The notes under the pieces are model-generated. The model saw nothing but the letters and a program-made list of their open reading frames with translations, had not been told where the DNA came from and searched no databases. Below, piece after piece: positions 60,545 to 64,000 of a DNA stretch of 64,000 nucleotides. The position numbers and the translations under genes are program-made. Location: contig CAVUFH010000003.1 in the NCBI GenBank assembly GCA_963740835.1, forward strand, positions 1,550,001-1,614,000, in the 5' to 3' direction. The stretch is from CAVUFH01 sp963740835. GTDB taxonomy: Bacteria; Actinomycetota; Acidimicrobiia; IMCC26256; PALSA-610. Position 1 is the stretch's first letter. Every line of letters begins with the position of its first letter.

Positions 60545-61495
60545 TCAGGTGGTGCCGAGCGTAGCGATCCAGTCGACGAGCGTGTCGGTGAACAGCTGCG
60601 GGTCTTGACCGTGCATCGAATGTCCGATCTCCGGGAACGAGCGGTAGTCGAACGGCTGGCCGGCGGCCGTGACGAGCGCCTGCACGCGCGCGGCCTGCAC
60701 GTCTGAAATCGCGCCGATGAGCGCGCCCGACTCGTCGACGACGCGGAAGTGATGGGTGAACAACACCGGCACCTTCACGTTCGCGAGCATCCGAGCGTGA
60801 CTGCATGACGCGGCGACCGTGCCGCTCCAGAACGCCCGACCCCATTCCGGGTCGTACTCCTTGAGGTTCTGCGGCGGTTCGCTCGAGCCGACGAAGCCCG
60901 CCATCCACGCGGGAAGGAACTCGGGCGCGGCAACCTGCATGCCCTCCCAGTCGCCAATGCTCCACTGGTCGCCGAGATACGTGCTCCACAGGTGGAACAT
61001 CCCCCCGACGGCTTGGCGTACGGACTGACCCGTGGCGGGCACCAGCTCGGAAGAGAACAGCGGTGGATCCTCGTAGTGCGCGGCGCGCACCTGCTCCGGC
61101 TTCGCGTACGCCGAGAGCCACACGGCGAGGACACCGCCGGACGACAGTCCGCTCACGAGAGTCGGCCGCCCGATGACGATGTCGATGAAGCGGACGAGGT
61201 CGTTGCCCATGAGGTCGAGCGTGTAGCGGCCGGGTGTGCGCGAGGACCGGCCCTGGCCGCGCAGGTCGACCGCGAACGCGTTGAAGTGCTCGGCGAGCAG
61301 GGGGAGCGCACCCTCGTAGCCCCACCACGACTCGGACTGGCCGGGGACGAGGAGCAGCGCGGGCTTCGTGCTGTCGCCCACGCTCGCGAAGTTCATCCGG
61401 ACCTCGCCGAGGTCGACGAGGTGCTCCTCGAACGCGTGCGGGACGTAGGTGTCGTCGGGATGGTGCGGTCCGAACCGGTCCTGGTAGGTCCTCAT
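60545..61495 (-). CDS. Alpha/beta hydrolase
   Basis: 316 aa. L-L-V-P-G-Q-S-E-S-W-W-G (oxyanion loop), the nucleophile in V-S-G-L-S-S-G-G-V (S in G-x-S-x-G near residue 120), and the catalytic His in E-I-G-H-S-M-H-G near 295. A-V-D-L-R-G-Q-G-R-S-S is the usual alpha/beta-hydrolase strand after the loop. It may be a carbon-carbon bond hydrolase (meta-cleavage product type) or an esterase; the nearby extradiol dioxygenase makes the former attractive, but the sequence does not decide. It is divergent from the TetR gene across a 66-bp gap. Confidence 0.87.
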   Translation of the reverse strand: MRTYQDRFGPHHPDDTYVPHAFEEHLVDLGEVRMNFASVGDSTKPALLLVPGQSESWWGYEGALPLLAEHFNAFAVDLRGQGRSSRTPGRYTLDLMGNDLVRFIDIVIGRPTLVSGLSSGGVLAVWLSAYAKPEQVRAAHYEDPPLFSSELVPATGQSVRQAVGGMFHLWSTYLGDQWSIGDWEGMQVAAPEFLPAWMAGFVGSSEPPQNLKEYDPEWGRAFWSGTVAASCSHARMLANVKVPVLFTHHFRVVDESGALIGAISDVQAARVQALVTAAGQPFDYRSFPEIGHSMHGQDPQLFTDTLVDWIATLGTT

Positions 61496-61527
61496 CGACG
61501 CAGCCTGATCGCTCGATCAAGGTCTTG

Positions 61528-61552
61528 TCAAATATCTGATCATCTGATTAAA
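61528..61552. promoter_or_regulatory. Operator-like A+T island, site D
   Basis: In the divergent gap before the TetR gene, CAAATATCTGATCATCTG with a following ATTAAAG contains two TCTGAT repeats around a central TGATCA. Its left half (AAATATCT) matches sites A and C of the shared element. The flanks carry AAGGTCTTG (61519) and AAAGTCTTG (61550). Autoregulation by the TetR protein is the simplest reading. Confidence 0.5.
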
Positions 61553-61561
61553 GTCTTGCCC

Positions 61562-62191
61562 GTGACCGAGACCGTGGCGACCCGAGCGAAGCGCCCCTCC
61601 GCGGACGCGACCCGCGAAGCGATCCTCGACGGCGCGCTCGATGTGTTCTCCGAGCGCTCCTTCGAAGGCGCGACGACCCGGGAGATCGCGGCTCGGGCCG
61701 GCGTCACGCAGCCGCTGCTCAACTACCACTTCAGCTCGAAGGACGAACTGTGGCGCGCCGCCGTCGACCGTCTCTTCGCAACCCTCAACGGCGCGCTCGC
61801 CGCGCGCGCCGCGGGCCTGCGGGGCGTCGATGAGCTCACCACGCAGAAGCTGCTCGTGCGCGAGTTCGTGTACTTCTCGGCCCGCAATCCGCAGCTGCAC
61901 CGGATCATCACTGCGGAGTCGAAGTCCGACGGGCCGCGCATGGACTGGCTCGTCGACCGTCACGTCCGCCCGCTCTACGACGCGACGACCGCGCAGTTCG
62001 CGCGCCTCACCGAGCAGGGCCATCTCCCGGCCGTCGCGCCCGCGCACCTCTACTACATCCTCACCGGCGCGGCGCCGACGATGTTCGTGCTCGCGCCGGA
62101 GTGCCGGCGCCTCTCGGGCATCGACCCGTTCGCCGACGACGTCATCGAGGCGCACGCGGATGCCGTCATCGCGCTCCTCTTTCGATCCTGA
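61562..62191 (+). CDS. TetR-family transcriptional repressor
   Basis: 209 aa, GTG at 61562. The N-terminal helix-turn-helix has A-I-L-D-G-A-L-D-V-F-S-E-R-S and T-T-R-E-I-A-A-R-A-G-V-T-Q-P-L-L-N-Y-H-F, the classic TetR recognition helix. The C-terminal part is a helical ligand domain (F-V-Y-F-S-A-R-N-P-Q-L-H-R-I). It probably controls the divergent hydrolase/TauD genes and its own operon with the extradiol dioxygenase and monooxygenase, and may also bind the related sites A-C. It lies 17 nt upstream of the dioxygenase gene. Confidence 0.92.
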   Translation: MTETVATRAKRPSADATREAILDGALDVFSERSFEGATTREIAARAGVTQPLLNYHFSSKDELWRAAVDRLFATLNGALAARAAGLRGVDELTTQKLLVREFVYFSARNPQLHRIITAESKSDGPRMDWLVDRHVRPLYDATTAQFARLTEQGHLPAVAPAHLYYILTGAAPTMFVLAPECRRLSGIDPFADDVIEAHADAVIALLFRS

Positions 62192-62208
62192 TCAGCAAAG
62201 GACGACCC

Positions 62209-63101
62209 ATGCAACACGATCTCGAGCTCGCTTACGTCGGCATCGAGGTTCCCGAGCCCGAGTCGCTCGCGTCGTTCTTCGGCGATGTGATCGGACTCGT
62301 CCCCGGCGAACCGCTCGCCGCCGACACGGTCACCTGGCGCAACGACGACAAGGCGCAGCGCATCATCGTCCAGCCGGGCCCGCTGAACGACGCGGTGTTC
62401 GTCGGCTTCGAGGCGAGCGACGCCGACGGGTTCGACCGCATCACCGATCGGTTGCGCGCCGCGGGCTTCGACACCGCGGCAGGCGACGACGACGACCTGG
62501 TCGCGCGCCGCGTCGCCCGGCTCGCTCGCACGAACGCGCCGTGGGGCGTGCCGGTCGAGATCGTCGTCGGGCTCGAGCCGGCACCGACGCCGTTCGCGTC
62601 GGCGCTGATGCCCGGCGGCTTCCTCACCGAAGGCGTCGGCTTCGGCCATGTCGTGTTCGCGACGATGGCGTTCGAGGAGTCGCACCGCTTCCTCGTCGAC
62701 GGTCTCGGGCTGGGCCAGTCGGACTGGCTCGAGATGGAGCTCGCGCCGGGGATCGAGCTCGAGGTGCACTTCTACCACTGCAACGCGCGCCACCACACCA
62801 TCGCGCTCGCGAAGGCGCCGTTCGAACTGCCGCAGCGTCTGCATCACTTGATGGTCGAGACCAACACGCGCGACGACGTCGGTGCCGCGTTCGATCGCGC
62901 CTGGGCCACCGACGCTCGCCCATCCCGAACGGACTCGGCCGTCACGACAACGACGGGATGTTCAGCTTCTACGTCGCGAGCCCCGCCGGCTTCCAGGTCG
63001 AGGTCGGCCACGGCGCCAAGGTCGTGACCGACGACTGGGACGGCAACCGCCGCTACGACCGCATCAGCGCGTGGGGCCACCAGCCCCTGCGGCAGGGCTG
63101 A
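62209..63101 (+). CDS. Extradiol ring-cleavage dioxygenase, type I VOC (one frame break)
   Basis: Two-unit VOC protein like BphC/HsaC. The three metal ligands can be placed: His in G-F-G-H-V-V-F, His in R-L-H-H-L-M-V-E, and, after the break, Glu in G-F-Q-V-E-V-G-H-G. The frame is lost at ~62913: A-W-A-T-D is out of frame with P-I-P-N-G-L-G-R-H-D-N-D-G-M-F-S-F-Y. One missing base, or two extra, accounts for it. The restored length is ~297 aa, normal for the family. It should cleave a catechol next to the hydroxyls. The stop overlaps the ATG of the monooxygenase, a common pair in aromatic and steroid A-ring catabolism. Confidence 0.85.
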
Positions 63102-64000
63102 TGACCGGTCTGATCGCAGAGGTCGACGCCGACGTCGTCATCGTCGGCTACGGACCGGTCGGCAACACGCTGGCGATCCTCCTCGCGCAGCGGGGCCGGT
63201 CGGTGATCGTGCTCGAGCGGTGGCCCGAGCCGTACGCGCTGCCGCGCGCGGTGCACTTCGACCACGAGGTCGGGCGCATCTTCCAGTCCTGCGGGATCGG
63301 CGCCGAGCTGCGTTCGATCAGCGAGCCCGCGGACATCTACGAATGGCGCAACGCCGCCGGCTCGACGCTGTTGCGCTTCGGGCAGACCGGCGACGGGCCT
63401 TCCGGGTGGCCGGCGTCGTCGATGTTCAACCAGCCCGAGCTCGAAGCGCTCCTCGATCGGCGTGCGGCCGAGCTGCCCGGCATCGATGTGCGTCGCGGTC
63501 TCGAGGTCACGGGTCTCGACCCGCGCGACGATCGCGTGTTCATCACCACGGCTGACGGTGAGAGCGTTGCCGGGCGCTACGTCGTCGGCTGCGATGGGGC
63601 CAACAGCACCGTCCGCACGCTCACCGGGCTGCCGGTCGTGGATCTCGGGTTCTTCTACGACTGGCTCATCGTCGACGTGGTGCTCGACGAGCCGCGCGTG
63701 TTCGAACCGATCAACGTGCAGATCTGCGATCCGGCGCGGCCGACGACCGCGGTGTCCGGCGGTCCGGGCCGGCGGCGCTGGGAGTTCATGCGCCTGCCGC
63801 ACGAGTCGCGCGAGGAGCTGAACGACGAGCATTGCGCGTGGAAACTGCTCGCACCCTGGGACGTGCATCCCGGGAACGCCCGGCTCGAGCGCCACGCGGT
63901 GTACACGTTCAACGCCCGCTACGCCGAGCAGTGGCGCAGTGGACGCGTGCTCCTCGCCGGTGACGCCGCGCACCTGATGCCGCCGTTCGCGGGGCAAGGC
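63101..64000 (+). CDS. FAD-dependent aromatic monooxygenase, MhpA-like (3' end outside window)
   Basis: 300 codons are present; the gene continues past 64000. ATG shares an A with the previous stop. V-V-I-V-G-Y-G-P-V-G-N-T-L-A is the N-terminal FAD-binding GxGxxG variant; V-V-G-C-D-G-A-N-S-T-V is the DG motif, and V-L-L-A-G-D-A-A-H-L-M-P-P-F the GD motif, of group A flavin hydroxylases. The flow resembles MhpA, 3-(3-hydroxyphenyl)propionate hydroxylase, which makes the catechol for an extradiol dioxygenase such as its neighbour. The substrate is unproven. Confidence 0.88.
   Translation, partial: MTGLIAEVDADVVIVGYGPVGNTLAILLAQRGRSVIVLERWPEPYALPRAVHFDHEVGRIFQSCGIGAELRSISEPADIYEWRNAAGSTLLRFGQTGDGPSGWPASSMFNQPELEALLDRRAAELPGIDVRRGLEVTGLDPRDDRVFITTADGESVAGRYVVGCDGANSTVRTLTGLPVVDLGFFYDWLIVDVVLDEPRVFEPINVQICDPARPTTAVSGGPGRRRWEFMRLPHESREELNDEHCAWKLLAPWDVHPGNARLERHAVYTFNARYAEQWRSGRVLLAGDAAHLMPPFAGQG

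Noticed and set aside
338..63101. Programmed +1 frameshifting as a cause of the many frame breaks
   Set aside because: The nine +1 sites share no codon context, stop codon or secondary structure, and affect unrelated enzymes. Sequencing or assembly error is simpler. Only the eCIS G7 site has a proper frameshift architecture, and it is of the opposite sign.
1..64000. tRNA, rRNA, riboswitch and insertion-sequence signals
   Set aside because: Reading both strands showed no cloverleaf-like tRNA, no conserved rRNA segments, no transposase motifs and no terminal inverted repeats that I could support.

Overview
The window is strongly G+C-rich, with GTG starts common, short ATGA/GTGA overlaps between co-transcribed genes, F420-type LLM oxidoreductase and mycothiol-era DinB/DUF664 families, and SARP/BTAD regulators. 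Together these point to an actinobacterium. Abundant acyl-CoA and steroid-like catabolic genes would suit an uncultured soil or aquatic lineage such as Acidimicrobiia, but the class is inference. No rRNA, tRNA, IS element or CRISPR array was seen.

Region 1 (1-23,100) is lipid/steroid-type catabolism: the N-terminus of an ABC-transporter lipoprotein, a heterodimer-type acyl-CoA dehydrogenase pair, a CYP142-like P450, an LLM oxidoreductase, an APH-like kinase, a third acyl-CoA dehydrogenase, an SDR, three enoyl-CoA hydratase-family proteins, three AMP-forming acyl-CoA ligases, a PaaI-like thioesterase, three amidohydrolases, VOC proteins and an SGNH hydrolase. Three divergent promoters here share an 18-bp A+T-rich operator-like element (GAAAyATCTA...GT), and a fourth related site lies upstream of the TetR gene at the right end.

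Region 2 (23,169-48,676) is a complete-looking extracellular contractile injection system (eCIS). Two SARP-type regulators and a small unknown gene face away from a roughly 23-kb co-directional operon. In order it encodes an AAA ATPase, Pvc16-like cap protein, one sheath, one tube, a tail-assembly-chaperone-like ORF overlapping a DUF6760 ORF, an Arg-rich unknown, LysM baseplate protein, gpD-like and gp5-like spike parts, PAAR tip, gp25, two baseplate-J proteins, two related unknowns, an NHL/tail-protein-I fusion, two Cys-rich paralogues, and a DUF4157 protein with two HExxH motifs that is the likely cargo. The chaperone/DUF6760 junction carries a G7 heptamer followed by a 13-bp hairpin and preceded by an AGGTG, which is a full -1 programmed frameshifting signal.

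Region 3 (48,696-58,884, mostly minus strand) is a two-module NRPS locus: type II thioesterase, C-A-MT-PCP (valine-like code), then C-A-PCP, with a helical-repeat protein and a divergent Sfp-type phosphopantetheinyl transferase. Region 4 (58,920-64,000) holds an unknown actinobacterial protein, a TauD-like dioxygenase, an alpha/beta hydrolase, a TetR regulator, an extradiol dioxygenase and the start of an MhpA-like flavin monooxygenase.

A caution for every reader: eleven otherwise well-conserved genes need one small indel (nine of them a single extra base) to restore the reading frame. This looks more like assembly or sequencing error than real decay. These genes are given below as single spans, with the break position stated.
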